Origin: Pseudomonadota bacterium
Lineage (GTDB): Bacteria; Pseudomonadota; Alphaproteobacteria; Rhizobiales; Xanthobacteraceae
Direction of reading: 5' to 3'
DNA length: 37,384 nucleotides
Assembly: GCA_023386635.1 (NCBI GenBank)
Contig: JAEWJH010000017.1
Coordinates: forward strand, 1-37,384
How positions within the stretch are numbered: the stretch's first letter is position 1; every line of letters starts with the position of its first letter. Below the pieces are notes generated by a model that did not search any database, was not told the DNA's origin, and was given only the letters and a program-made list of their open reading frames with translations. Shown piece after piece: positions 24,801 to 30,676 of this stretch. The position numbers and the translations under genes are program-made.

Positions 24801-25529
24801 CTCGCCTTCGCCGCGCAGCGCGGAGAAGTTCGAGCCGGTGCCGGAGCCGTATTTGAACAGGCGCGCCTCGCGCACCCACAGATCCATGATGCCGCCTTCG
24901 TTGACGAGATCGTCGGCGACGGACTGGATGAAACAGGCGTGCGGCTGCGGATGCTCGTAGGCCGAGGCCGACTTGGTGAGCTGGCCGTTGAACGGATCGA
25001 CGTAGTAGTGGCCCTGGCCGGGGCCATCGATGCCGTAGGCCCAGTGCAGGCCAGTGTTGAACCATTGCGGCGAGTTCGGCGCGCACATCTGCGACGCGAG
25101 CATGAAACGCAGTTCGTCGAAGAACGCCTGCGCGTCGGTCTCGTCCTGGAAGTAGCCGCCCTTCCAGCCCCAATAGGTCCAGGTACCGGCGAGACGATCG
25201 AACACCTGCTTGGCGGAGGTTTCGCCGGTGGTGCGCTCCTTCTCCGGCAGGGCTGCGAGCGCGGCCTCGTCGGCCACCGAGCGCCAGAGGAAGGAGGGGA
25301 CGTCGTTCTCTTCGACCTTCTTCAGGCGCGACGGCACGCCGGCCTTGCGGAAATACTTTTGCGCGAGCACGTCGGAGGCGACCTGCGACCAGAACTCCGG
25401 CACTTCGACATCGTCGGCGCGGAACACGATCGATCCGTCCGGATTCTTGATCTCGCTGACGGTCAATCGCCAGGCGATGTCCGCGTAAGCCGATTGTCCC
25501 TCTTTGGTGTAGCGCCGTTCGATCCGCAT
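21819..25529 (-). CDS. nrdJ: Class II (B12-dependent) ribonucleotide reductase
   Basis: NrdJ reduces ribonucleotides to deoxyribonucleotides using adenosylcobalamin to generate its radical, with or without oxygen. The 1236-residue product is the long form seen in alphaproteobacteria. Motifs: NSPQWFNTGLHWAYG near the start, the active-site ASNPCSEYMFLDD (Cys about 474), PTGTIGLVMDCDTTGIEPD, NPCGRTGKR, and a C-terminal tail with zinc-ribbon-like cysteines (CGECQNFTLVRNGTCMKC, then NTCGSTTGCS) that may recycle the active site. The ATG at 25529 has GAGGA upstream; open frame continues another 324 bases, but that is leader, not protein. NrdR boxes cover its promoter. Confidence 0.96.
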   Translation of the reverse strand: MRIERRYTKEGQSAYADIAWRLTVSEIKNPDGSIVFRADDVEVPEFWSQVASDVLAQKYFRKAGVPSRLKKVEENDVPSFLWRSVADEAALAALPEKERTTGETSAKQVFDRLAGTWTYWGWKGGYFQDETDAQAFFDELRFMLASQMCAPNSPQWFNTGLHWAYGIDGPGQGHYYVDPFNGQLTKSASAYEHPQPHACFIQSVADDLVNEGGIMDLWVREARLFKYGSGTGSNFSALRGEGEKLSGGGKSSGLMSFLKIGDRAAGAIKSGGTTRRAAKMVIVDVDHPDIETYIDWKVKEEQKVAALVTGSKINQKHLKAILKACVNCEGSGDDCFTADKNPALKREIKLARKSMVPDNYIKRVIQFAKQGYTDIDFPTYDTDWDSEAYLTVAGQNSNNSVRVTDGFLKAVETGGTWDLTWRKNGKLARSVDARDLWEKIGHAAWASADPGLQYHTTVNDWHTCPASGEIRASNPCSEYMFLDDTACNLASLNLLTFRDEKTGAFEVDSYEHAVRLWTVVLEISVMMAQFPSREIAELSYEFRTLGLGYANIGGLLMTSGIAYDSAEGRAICGALTAIMTGISYATSAEMAKGLGPFPGFAKNREHMLRVMRNHRRAAHGERTGYEQVATTPVPLDLATVSAAGAQYAMLADHAKAAWDKALALGEQHGYRNAQATVIAPTGTIGLVMDCDTTGIEPDFALVKFKKLAGGGYFKIINRAVPEALRTLGYSEGQIAEIEAYAVGHGSLGQAPAINHTTLKAKGFTDEAIAKIEKALPTAFDIKFAFNKWTLGEAFLRDALNIPAEDLASPSFDLLAALGFGKREIEAANIHVCGAMTVEGAPHLKAEHYPVFDCANPCGRTGKRFLSVESHIRMMAAAQPFISGAISKTINMPNDATVEDCKEAYLLSWKLALKANALYRDGSKLSQPLNSQLIADEDDEEDAVEALITQPMAARTTQVVEKMVEKIVERVTVLREREKLPSRRKGYTQKAVVGGHKVYLRTGEYDDGRLGEIFIDMHKEGAALRSLINNFAIAISLGLQYGVPLDEYVDAFTFTRFEPSGPVQGNDTIKFATSILDYVFRELAVSYLERFDLGHVDPSEGSFDALGKGESEGRAPAATKFVSKGLTRSRTDKLSLVSGGASSGGETVSAIGTGAARGDVSGAVALKAEPEQKLSPTEKLEAMAWSAPAKPSVAEKRAEAKAQGYEGEACGECQNFTLVRNGTCMKCNTCGSTTGCS

Positions 25530-25825
25530 CGGTCTGTCCTCGATCCCCCGCCGGCGATTTGCGCCGACGATTATTCCCCGGCAGGCCCGTCCGTGCCCGC
25601 CTGTTGTTCGCTCTTGGCTCTTTTTGACGCCGCCTAAACTTAGATAGGTCCGATGCCGTGTCCGGATCAGTCCCCGTACCCTGACACCACCGGATCCTCC
25701 AAGTTCGTATGGAGACCGGTTACGCAACACTCTCCCAGTCCCGGAACACCATGTCTGGTGCGGGCGAGGTACGACTTTTCGTCGTTCGGGAGCTCCGGGA
25801 GGGCGTGAACGCTGCCGACCCGAAC
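25530..25825 (-). promoter_or_regulatory. Long, probably structured nrdJ leader RNA
   Basis: From the predicted start at about 25825 to the nrdJ ATG lie ~295 bases. Possible helices: GTTCGGG at the RNA's 5' end (25819-25825) with CCCGAAC (25784-25790); a seven-pair stem TCCCGGA/TCCGGGA (25794-25800 with 25739-25745) that would enclose hairpins ACGAC-GAAAA-GTCGT (25771-25785) and CACCA-GACA-TGGTG (25747-25760); and CTCCA/TGGAG (25697-25714). The first two stems cannot both form in a nested fold, which hints at alternative structures. I found no cobalamin-riboswitch signature. CCGGATC occurs twice (25662-25668 and 25690-25696, plus strand). I recall a computationally described nrdJ leader motif but cannot verify a match. 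Confidence 0.5.
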
Positions 25826-25904
25826 ACACTAAAACTAGGTGGACTCGCCGCACCCGTCAACAAGAGTTAGTGGTCAAATCTGAATCAAACCCTAAGTCTT
25901 GTGT
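25826..25904 (-). promoter_or_regulatory. Three evenly spaced NrdR boxes
   Basis: Three 16-base elements fit the NrdR consensus core CWA-N4-TWG. On the minus strand they are ACACAAGACTTAGGGT (25889-25904), CCACTAACTCTTGTTG (25858-25873) and CACCTAGTTTTAGTGT (25826-25841). Starts are 31 and 32 bases apart, about three helical turns each, as is known for paired NrdR sites. NrdR is the ATP/dATP-sensing repressor of ribonucleotide reductase genes. The boxes cover the -35 and -10, so binding should block nrdJ transcription. Confidence 0.75.
25832..25860 (-). promoter_or_regulatory. nrdJ promoter
   Basis: Minus strand: TTGACG (25855-25860), 17 bases, TAGTTT (25832-25837). This is a good sigma-70-type promoter. 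It would start RNA at about 25825, exactly where the first leader stem begins. NrdR boxes overlap the -10 fully and the -35 partly. Confidence 0.65.
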
Positions 25905-26220
25905 CATCCGTGTGAAACACGGGGACAAAGTCAGCGAAACCGTTGTGGAGTATTGAGCGATCCGGCGGAGGCGGGAAGCCCTTTTCACAACCCGTCGTCA
26001 CATAGGTTTTTATGCCCGGTGGCGGCAACAAAAGCCCTGAAAAACGGGGTTTGCAGGTTCGCCGGGAACACGGCTCGCGGGCAGGCTGGCCGGGGATAAC
26101 GGCGGGAAAACCACCGACGCGCGAGGGCGCTGGTTCATGATTCTCGCCGCAGCCGCAGACGGTTAGACCCCACCGACATGGTCGGCACCGAGACCGGTGC
26201 GATAACCCACGGCTGTGAAT
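25905..26220. other. Non-coding stretch between nrdJ control region and kelch gene
   Basis: I see no gene in these ~315 bases. The part nearest nrdJ holds a perfect inverted repeat CCGTGT-GAA-ACACGG (25908-25922), a possible operator next to the outermost NrdR box. At 26173-26199 two hairpins abut: CCGAC-ATG-GTCGG and CACCG-AGAC-CGGTG. They lie just after the kelch gene's end and may help stop its leftward transcript, though no U-tract follows. The rest shows nothing recognisable. Confidence 0.5.
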
Positions 26221-27411
26221 TCACCGGGCCGGGGTTGAATCCGCCGGATTCGCGGGTTCCTGCGGCTTGGCCAGCAGTTCGAAGGCCTGGGTCAGCGTGC
26301 TGCCGGTGGCACCATGGCGGGCATCGCTGCGCTGTGCCGGTGCCGCATCCGCCACCGGCTGGCCGAGTCCGGCGCTGCCGGGGCGTTCCGTTTCGCCGCC
26401 GACCGCATAGAATCGGTCGCCGATGACGCCGGCGGCAAAGCCGATGCGCGGCAGCGGCGGGACGGGCAGGACCGACCAGCGGTTGGTACCCGGATCGAAG
26501 CCGACCAGACCCCGGGCCGAGGCCTTGGCATCGTCCCCCGTATCGTGGAGCGGCGGATCGCCGGCGAGCAGGATGAGATTGCGCCAGACGGTGGCGGCGG
26601 CATCGCCGCGCGGGGTCGGCAGGCGCGCGAGCGGCGCGCTCCAGCGGTCCGCAACAGGATCGTAAGCCTCAACCACATCGACGTCGCTGCCATTGGCGAA
26701 GGCGGAGCCGATCCGCCCGCCGAACACATAGATGCCGCCGGTCATCGCCGCGGCGGCGGCGCCGGTGCGCGGCGTCGGCAGCGGCGCGCGCGCCGTCCAT
26801 TGGTCAGTCCTGAGATCGTAGGCGTCGACGCGGCCCAGCACCTCATGGCGTCGTTTGCCGTCGATCGCCGTCTGGTTTGCGGCGGGCGCCGCGCCGCCGA
26901 TCACATAGAGCTGCCCGTTGGCGACGGCGACCGCGGCACCGCCGCGCGGCCCGGGCAGGGGCTTGAGCGCCTTCCAACTGTCGGCGGCAGGGTCGTATTC
27001 CCAGGCGAGATCGACCGGCTGCCAGCCGATGCCGCTCTCCGGCCGTTTGAAGCCACCGAACACATAGATGCGATCGCCATAGCTGGCGATCGCGGCGTGA
27101 TGCACCGGTACCGGCATCGCCTTGCGGGCCGACCACTGGCCGGTCGCCGCATCGAACATGAACACAGCGCCGCTCGGCCGGGCGCCGTCGCGCCCACCGA
27201 GCACGAACAGGCGGCCGTTGACCACCGCGCCGGTGAGATCGGTTGCCGGCTGCGGCAGCGGCGCGAGGGTGAGCCAGGCGCGCGTGTCGGTTTTTGGGAG
27301 CGGGGCCGGCGAATCCTCCGCCTGCGCCACAATCAGTCCTGTCAGGGTCAGCGCGACCACAAGAACCGGCAGGCGTTTTGTGCTTCGTCGCTTCCGCCGC
27401 CGTTCCGTCAC
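26221..27411 (-). CDS. Exported kelch-repeat beta-propeller protein
   Basis: From a GTG at 27411 (AAGGGGA just upstream) the product has 396 residues. It starts with a basic stretch and a hydrophobic signal (LPVLVVALTLTGLIVAQA, cleavage probably before EDS). About six kelch repeats follow, each with a Gly-Gly pair and a spaced Tyr/Trp: RLFVLGGRDG, RIYVFGGFKR, QLYVIGGAAP, GIYVFGGRIG, LILLAGDPP and RFYAVGGETE. These should close into a beta-propeller in the periplasm. Binding or enzymatic role cannot be inferred. A longer frame to 27645 runs across the divergent complex I gene and is not used. It reads toward nrdJ, away from the NDUFA12 homologue. Confidence 0.85.
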   Translation of the reverse strand: MTERRRKRRSTKRLPVLVVALTLTGLIVAQAEDSPAPLPKTDTRAWLTLAPLPQPATDLTGAVVNGRLFVLGGRDGARPSGAVFMFDAATGQWSARKAMPVPVHHAAIASYGDRIYVFGGFKRPESGIGWQPVDLAWEYDPAADSWKALKPLPGPRGGAAVAVANGQLYVIGGAAPAANQTAIDGKRRHEVLGRVDAYDLRTDQWTARAPLPTPRTGAAAAAMTGGIYVFGGRIGSAFANGSDVDVVEAYDPVADRWSAPLARLPTPRGDAAATVWRNLILLAGDPPLHDTGDDAKASARGLVGFDPGTNRWSVLPVPPLPRIGFAAGVIGDRFYAVGGETERPGSAGLGQPVADAAPAQRSDARHGATGSTLTQAFELLAKPQEPANPADSTPAR

Positions 27412-27586
27412 CGCATCCCCTTCGCCGCTCTGTTGCCGCACGATAATCGGCTGTCGGCACGATGCAATCGGGTGCCGAACGCGGGTGGAAAAGGGGCTGT
27501 CCCTGAACTGGACAGGCTGGGACTGAAGTGGCAGAACGCGACCATCCCCACGGGGCCAAAGTCTGCCCCCAGAGATATCGGCCGCC

Positions 27587-27997
27587 ATGAAACGTTTTCT
27601 GCTGCTGTGCTTCACCTGGTGGAGCGGAACCACGTTCGGAACCAATCTCTGGACGCGGCTCTATGGCGAGGCGGTGGGCGAGGACGAATTCGGCAACCGC
27701 TATTACCGCACGCGCGGCGGCAAGATCGATCCGACGCTCGGCTTCGAGCGGCGCTGGGTGATCTACAACGGCTATGCCGAGGCCTCGACGATCCCGCCGT
27801 CCTGGCATGGCTGGATGCATCACACCGTCGATACCCCGCCGACCGAAGAGAATTACCGGCCGCGGGCGTGGCAGAAGCCGCATCGTCCGAATTTCACCGG
27901 CACACCGGCGGCCTATCGACCAAGCGGCTCGACGCTGGCGTCCGGCCGGCGTCCGCAAGCGACCGGCGACTACAAGGCCTGGACGCCGGGGCGCTGA
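27587..27997 (+). CDS. NDUFA12-family complex I subunit
   Basis: The 136-residue protein matches the NDUFA12 (B17.2) family, an accessory subunit of respiratory NADH:ubiquinone oxidoreductase shared by alphaproteobacteria and mitochondria. The family region is seen in TWWSGTTFGTNLWTRLYGE, GEDEFGNRYYRTRGGK, RRWVIYNGYAEASTIPPSWH and GWMHHTVDTPPTE, followed by a basic Pro-rich tail. It binds the membrane-facing side of the peripheral arm and helps assembly or stability. The ATG at 27587 begins directly at the conserved region. The main nuo operon is elsewhere, as is usual for this subunit. Confidence 0.93.
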   Translation: MKRFLLLCFTWWSGTTFGTNLWTRLYGEAVGEDEFGNRYYRTRGGKIDPTLGFERRWVIYNGYAEASTIPPSWHGWMHHTVDTPPTEENYRPRAWQKPHRPNFTGTPAAYRPSGSTLASGRRPQATGDYKAWTPGR

Positions 27998-28175
27998 CAC
28001 CGCCGCTGGCGTCTATCGCCGGACATCCCTTGTCGCCCGCCAGTGCGCCATTCGTGCGCCCTTCGTGCGCCCTTGGTCCGCCTTTGGCACGCCCTTCCGC
28101 CGCCGTATTCGCCATGTTAACCGGACGGCGGGGCGGGAACCGAATCCCGCGGCCCGCGAGGTTCGACCGAAGCTG

Positions 28176-29165
28176 ATGACCAAGCTCCTTCCGATCGTCA
28201 CGCTGTCGGTGCTGGCTGCGATCTGTGCCGCATCGCCTGTGCACGCGCAGTTCCGCGACATTTTCCAGGATCCGCCACCGCGCCCGCCGGGCGATATCCG
28301 CGACGCGCCACCGCAGCGGACGCTGCCGCCACCGCAGAACGTCCAGCCGCAAAGGTTGCCGCAGAATTTGCCGCCGCAGAATGTTCCGCCGCGTGGTCGC
28401 ACGGCGAGCCCGGATACCCCACCATCGCAACCATTGCCGGCGCCCATGGCGCTGCCGCCGCAGAATCGTCCCGGTGGCGGTGTGATCCAGTCCGCGCCGC
28501 TCGCGCCGTTGCCGGGCGGACCGGTCGCGCCGCAGCCGCCACCCGGCGAGCGGCCGCAGAACATCGAACCGCAGCTGCGCCAGGCGACGCCGTCGCCGAC
28601 GCCGGGTCTGCCGCCCGGGCAACGCCAGCCGCGCGTCGCGCCGGGGCAGCCGGCCGATACCTCGCCCCAGCCGGGCGACGAGATCGTCGTCGAGCCGCCG
28701 CCGCAGAAGATCGCCAACCCGAAGGCGGTGTTTGCCGGTCTCGACAAGATCACGGGCCGCATCATCAAGTTCGACGTCGACATCAATGAGACGGTGCAGT
28801 TCGGCGCGCTGCAGGTGACACCGCGTGCCTGCTACACCCGGCCGCCGACCGAAACGCAGAACACCGATGGCTTCGTCGAAGTTGACGAAGTGACGCTGCA
28901 GGGCGAGACGCGGCGCATCTTCACGGGCTGGATGTTCGCTGCTTCGCCGGGCCTACACGCGGTCGAGCATCCGATCTATGACGTGTGGCTCACCGACTGC
29001 AAAGGCGCCAAGCCCGACGTGACCGCCGAAGCGCCGCCCGAGGCCGCACCGAAGCCGGCTGCGCCGCCAACGCGTCGCCCGGCTGCACAGCAACAGCGTC
29101 GGCCGGCGCCGCCGGCGCAACAGCCGTTCCCGCCGTCGGCATCGCCGCCGCCGTTTCGTCAGTAG
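28176..29165 (+). CDS. DUF2155 exported protein with Pro-rich region
   Basis: The 329-residue protein starts with a signal peptide (MTKLLPIVTLSVLAAICAA, cleaved after VHA). A long Pro/Gln-rich low-complexity stretch fills about residues 30-165. The DUF2155 domain spans about 175-275, with VFAGLDKITGRIIKFDVDIN, TPRACYTRPPTE, RRIFTGWMFAASPGLHAVEH and PIYDVWLTDC. A second Pro/Ala/Gln-rich tail ends the protein. DUF2155 proteins are periplasmic and of unknown function; a partner role in the envelope is only a guess. It reads in the same direction as the NDUFA12 homologue, with 178 bases between, and is followed by a strong terminator. Confidence 0.88.
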   Translation: MTKLLPIVTLSVLAAICAASPVHAQFRDIFQDPPPRPPGDIRDAPPQRTLPPPQNVQPQRLPQNLPPQNVPPRGRTASPDTPPSQPLPAPMALPPQNRPGGGVIQSAPLAPLPGGPVAPQPPPGERPQNIEPQLRQATPSPTPGLPPGQRQPRVAPGQPADTSPQPGDEIVVEPPPQKIANPKAVFAGLDKITGRIIKFDVDINETVQFGALQVTPRACYTRPPTETQNTDGFVEVDEVTLQGETRRIFTGWMFAASPGLHAVEHPIYDVWLTDCKGAKPDVTAEAPPEAAPKPAAPPTRRPAAQQQRRPAPPAQQPFPPSASPPPFRQ

Positions 29166-29213
29166 AGCGTTTTCGAGCGAAGTGGATACCGGTTCGCGCC
29201 AAGAAAACGCGAC
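29166..29213. repeat. Rhizobiales intergenic palindromic repeat
   Basis: Just after the DUF2155 stop, GCGTTTTC (29167-29174) pairs with GAAAACGC (29203-29210), enclosing a further GCGAA/TTCGC pair. The inner part reads GCGAAGTGGATACCGGTTCGC. From memory this is the core of a palindromic element present in very many copies between genes of Bradyrhizobium, Mesorhizobium and relatives. It may act in transcript 3'-end stability; function unproven. Confidence 0.65.
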
Positions 29214-29231
29214 AGGTCAAAAACCTCGAGC

Positions 29232-29264
29232 CTTTCACCATGTCATGAAATGGTGAAAGTTTTT
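29232..29264 (+). terminator. Terminator after the DUF2155 gene
   Basis: CTTTCACCAT (29232-29241), an eight-base loop and ATGGTGAAAG (29250-29259) form a perfect ten-pair stem followed by five T. The T-run overlaps the stop codon of the convergent aat gene, so the terminator serves the rightward transcript and may also stop aat. Confidence 0.85.
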
Positions 29265-29934
29265 AAGCCGCTGATCCCTTGATGATGGCGAGCGCCTGCT
29301 GGCCGCCGATTTCAGGCGGCAGGCGATCGAATGCGGCCTCGCCGGTGAGAGCGTCGGCGAGCAGCGCCTGATAGCGCCTTCGCGGCACTTCAATCGCGCC
29401 GAACGACTGCAGATGACTGGTGGTGAACTGCGTATCGAGCAGCGTGAAGCCGCCGGCAATCAGCCGCGCCACCAGATGCACCAGCGCGATTTTCGACGCA
29501 TCGGTCGCGCGGTGGAACATGCTTTCGCCGAAGAACGCACGGCCGAGTGCGAGCCCGTAAAGTCCGCCGACCAGCTTCGCGCCGTCATAGACCTCGACGC
29601 TGTGACAGGCGCCGCGTTCGGCGAGCGCGATATAAAGCGCGCGGATGCGCTGATTGATCCAGGTGCGCTCACGGCCGGCTGCCGCGGCGGCGCAGCCGTC
29701 GATCACAGCCGGAAAATCGCGGTCCGCAACCACGCCGAAGGATGTGGTGCGCACCGTCCGCGCGAGCCGTGTCGAGACATGGAACCCGTCGAGCGGGATG
29801 ATGCCGCGCTGCTCCGGCTCGACCCAGTAGAGCGCAGGGTCGTCCGCGCTCTCCGCCATCGGAAAGATGCCGCAGGCATAGGCCTTGAGCAGCACATCCG
29901 GTGTGATCTCGAAGGAAGCGTTGCGGTTCGCCAT
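29263..29934 (-). CDS. aat: Leucyl/phenylalanyl-tRNA--protein transferase
   Basis: Aat adds Leu or Phe from charged tRNA to proteins with an N-terminal Arg or Lys, marking them for ClpAP degradation by the N-end rule. The 223-residue product shows the family pattern: LLKAYACGIFPMAES near residue 15, LYWVEPEQRGIIPLDGFH, TWINQRIRALYIALAERG, HSVEVYDGAKLVGGLYGLALG and FTLLDTQFTTSHLQSFGAIEVPR. The start is the ATG at 29934, which opens directly into the family's first conserved segment; the longer frame to 30090 is not needed. It is divergent from the response-regulator gene. Confidence 0.95.
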   Translation of the reverse strand: MANRNASFEITPDVLLKAYACGIFPMAESADDPALYWVEPEQRGIIPLDGFHVSTRLARTVRTTSFGVVADRDFPAVIDGCAAAAAGRERTWINQRIRALYIALAERGACHSVEVYDGAKLVGGLYGLALGRAFFGESMFHRATDASKIALVHLVARLIAGGFTLLDTQFTTSHLQSFGAIEVPRRRYQALLADALTGEAAFDRLPPEIGGQQALAIIKGSAA

Positions 29935-30131
29935 CGGTTCCGTATCGCCCTTGTCGGGGACGAAGCACAAGAGCGTTTGTCTTTGGGCACCGTGCAGGAC
30001 GGGCGGGGCGCGCAACGTTAACATATCCCTCACCATGTCCGCTGCAAATTGTCGAAACATTGAACGGCATTTGCCGGTGTCGCGTTGCATGGCCGAGACC
30101 TCACCGTTGTGGGGCGTATCGGGAGGGAGCC

Positions 30132-30542
30132 ATGGAGCGGGTTGTCGGGCTTGTCACGGAGCGTGTTATGCGGACTACGTACCGGGCCAAAGTTCTGCTG
30201 GTCGAAGACGAGAGCCTGATTGCCGAACTGGTGCGTGAGGTTCTCGACGAGCACGGGTTCGACGTCCACGTCGTCGCCACCGCGGAAGCGGGACTCGCCC
30301 GTCTCGAGGCGGATATGGACATCGACGTGCTGTTTACGGACATCAATCTCGGCGGCGTCATGGACGGCGCCGAACTGGCGCGCCGGGCGCGGGCGCTGCG
30401 GCCGGAATTGCCGATCGTCTATGCGTCGGGCCGGCACGATGCGACCACCATCGCGCCGCTGGTGTCGCGTTCGCTATTCCTGAGCAAGCCGTATCGTCCC
30501 GAGGACGTGTGCACGCTGCTCGATCGCCTGACGGTGCACTGA
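30132..30542 (+). CDS. Single-domain response regulator
   Basis: The 136-residue protein is a receiver domain without an output domain. It has the acidic pair in LLVEDESLIAE, the phosphoacceptor Asp in VLFTDINLGG, and the conserved Lys in LFLSKPYRPED, so it should be phosphorylatable. The ATG at 30132 follows GGAGGGAG; an internal ATG at 30168, just before the fold, is an alternative. Such free receivers usually pass phosphate on or regulate by protein contact. Its cognate kinase is unknown, but two kinase genes lie within 3.5 kb on the other strand. Confidence 0.9.
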   Translation: MERVVGLVTERVMRTTYRAKVLLVEDESLIAELVREVLDEHGFDVHVVATAEAGLARLEADMDIDVLFTDINLGGVMDGAELARRARALRPELPIVYASGRHDATTIAPLVSRSLFLSKPYRPEDVCTLLDRLTVH

Positions 30543-30554
30543 CGAGCATCTGCT

Positions 30555-30667
30555 GTCATTCCGGAGTGCGCGTGAACGCGAGCCCGGGATCCAGATACAC
30601 GAAAAATTTTGGACTGGATTCCGGATTTCCGCCTCGCGCGCAAGGGCGTGGGGGCGTCCGGAATGAC
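30555..30667. repeat. Inverted-repeat element between convergent regulator genes
   Basis: GTCATTCCGGA (30555-30565) is repeated inverted as TCCGGAATGAC (30657-30667). Inside, GGGATCCAG pairs with CTGGATTCC, so the whole 113 bases can fold into a long branched hairpin. Elements bounded by GTCATTCCGG, with an inner CCCGGGATCCA, are, from memory, abundant dispersed repeats in Bradyrhizobium and related genomes. It lies between convergent stop codons and may act as a transcript end. Confidence 0.65.
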
Positions 30668-30676
30668 GATGGTGCA

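Noticed and set aside
22248..25637. Open frame of 1129 codons on the plus strand opposite nrdJ
   Set aside because: It mirrors the codon structure of nrdJ in GC-rich DNA; the protein is Arg/Glu/Val-rich with no recognisable domain, and nrdJ is certain.
25720..25752. Ten-residue upstream frame (minus strand) in the nrdJ leader
   Set aside because: It has an ATG and stop but no ribosome-binding site, and it lies inside predicted stems; chance is likely.
25530..25853. N-terminal extension of NrdJ by 108 residues
   Set aside because: The open frame has no conserved motifs, runs through the promoter-proximal leader, and the ATG at 25529 has its own ribosome-binding site.
25530..26220. Cobalamin riboswitch, tmRNA, RNase P or SRP RNA upstream of nrdJ
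   Set aside because: I looked for the B12-box and GCCACTG core, a tmRNA tag, and RNase P and SRP signatures on both strands and found none.
26215..26224. Perfect palindrome GTGAATTCAC at the kelch stop codon
   Set aside because: It is short, overlaps the end of a gene and has no promoter nearby, so chance is likely.
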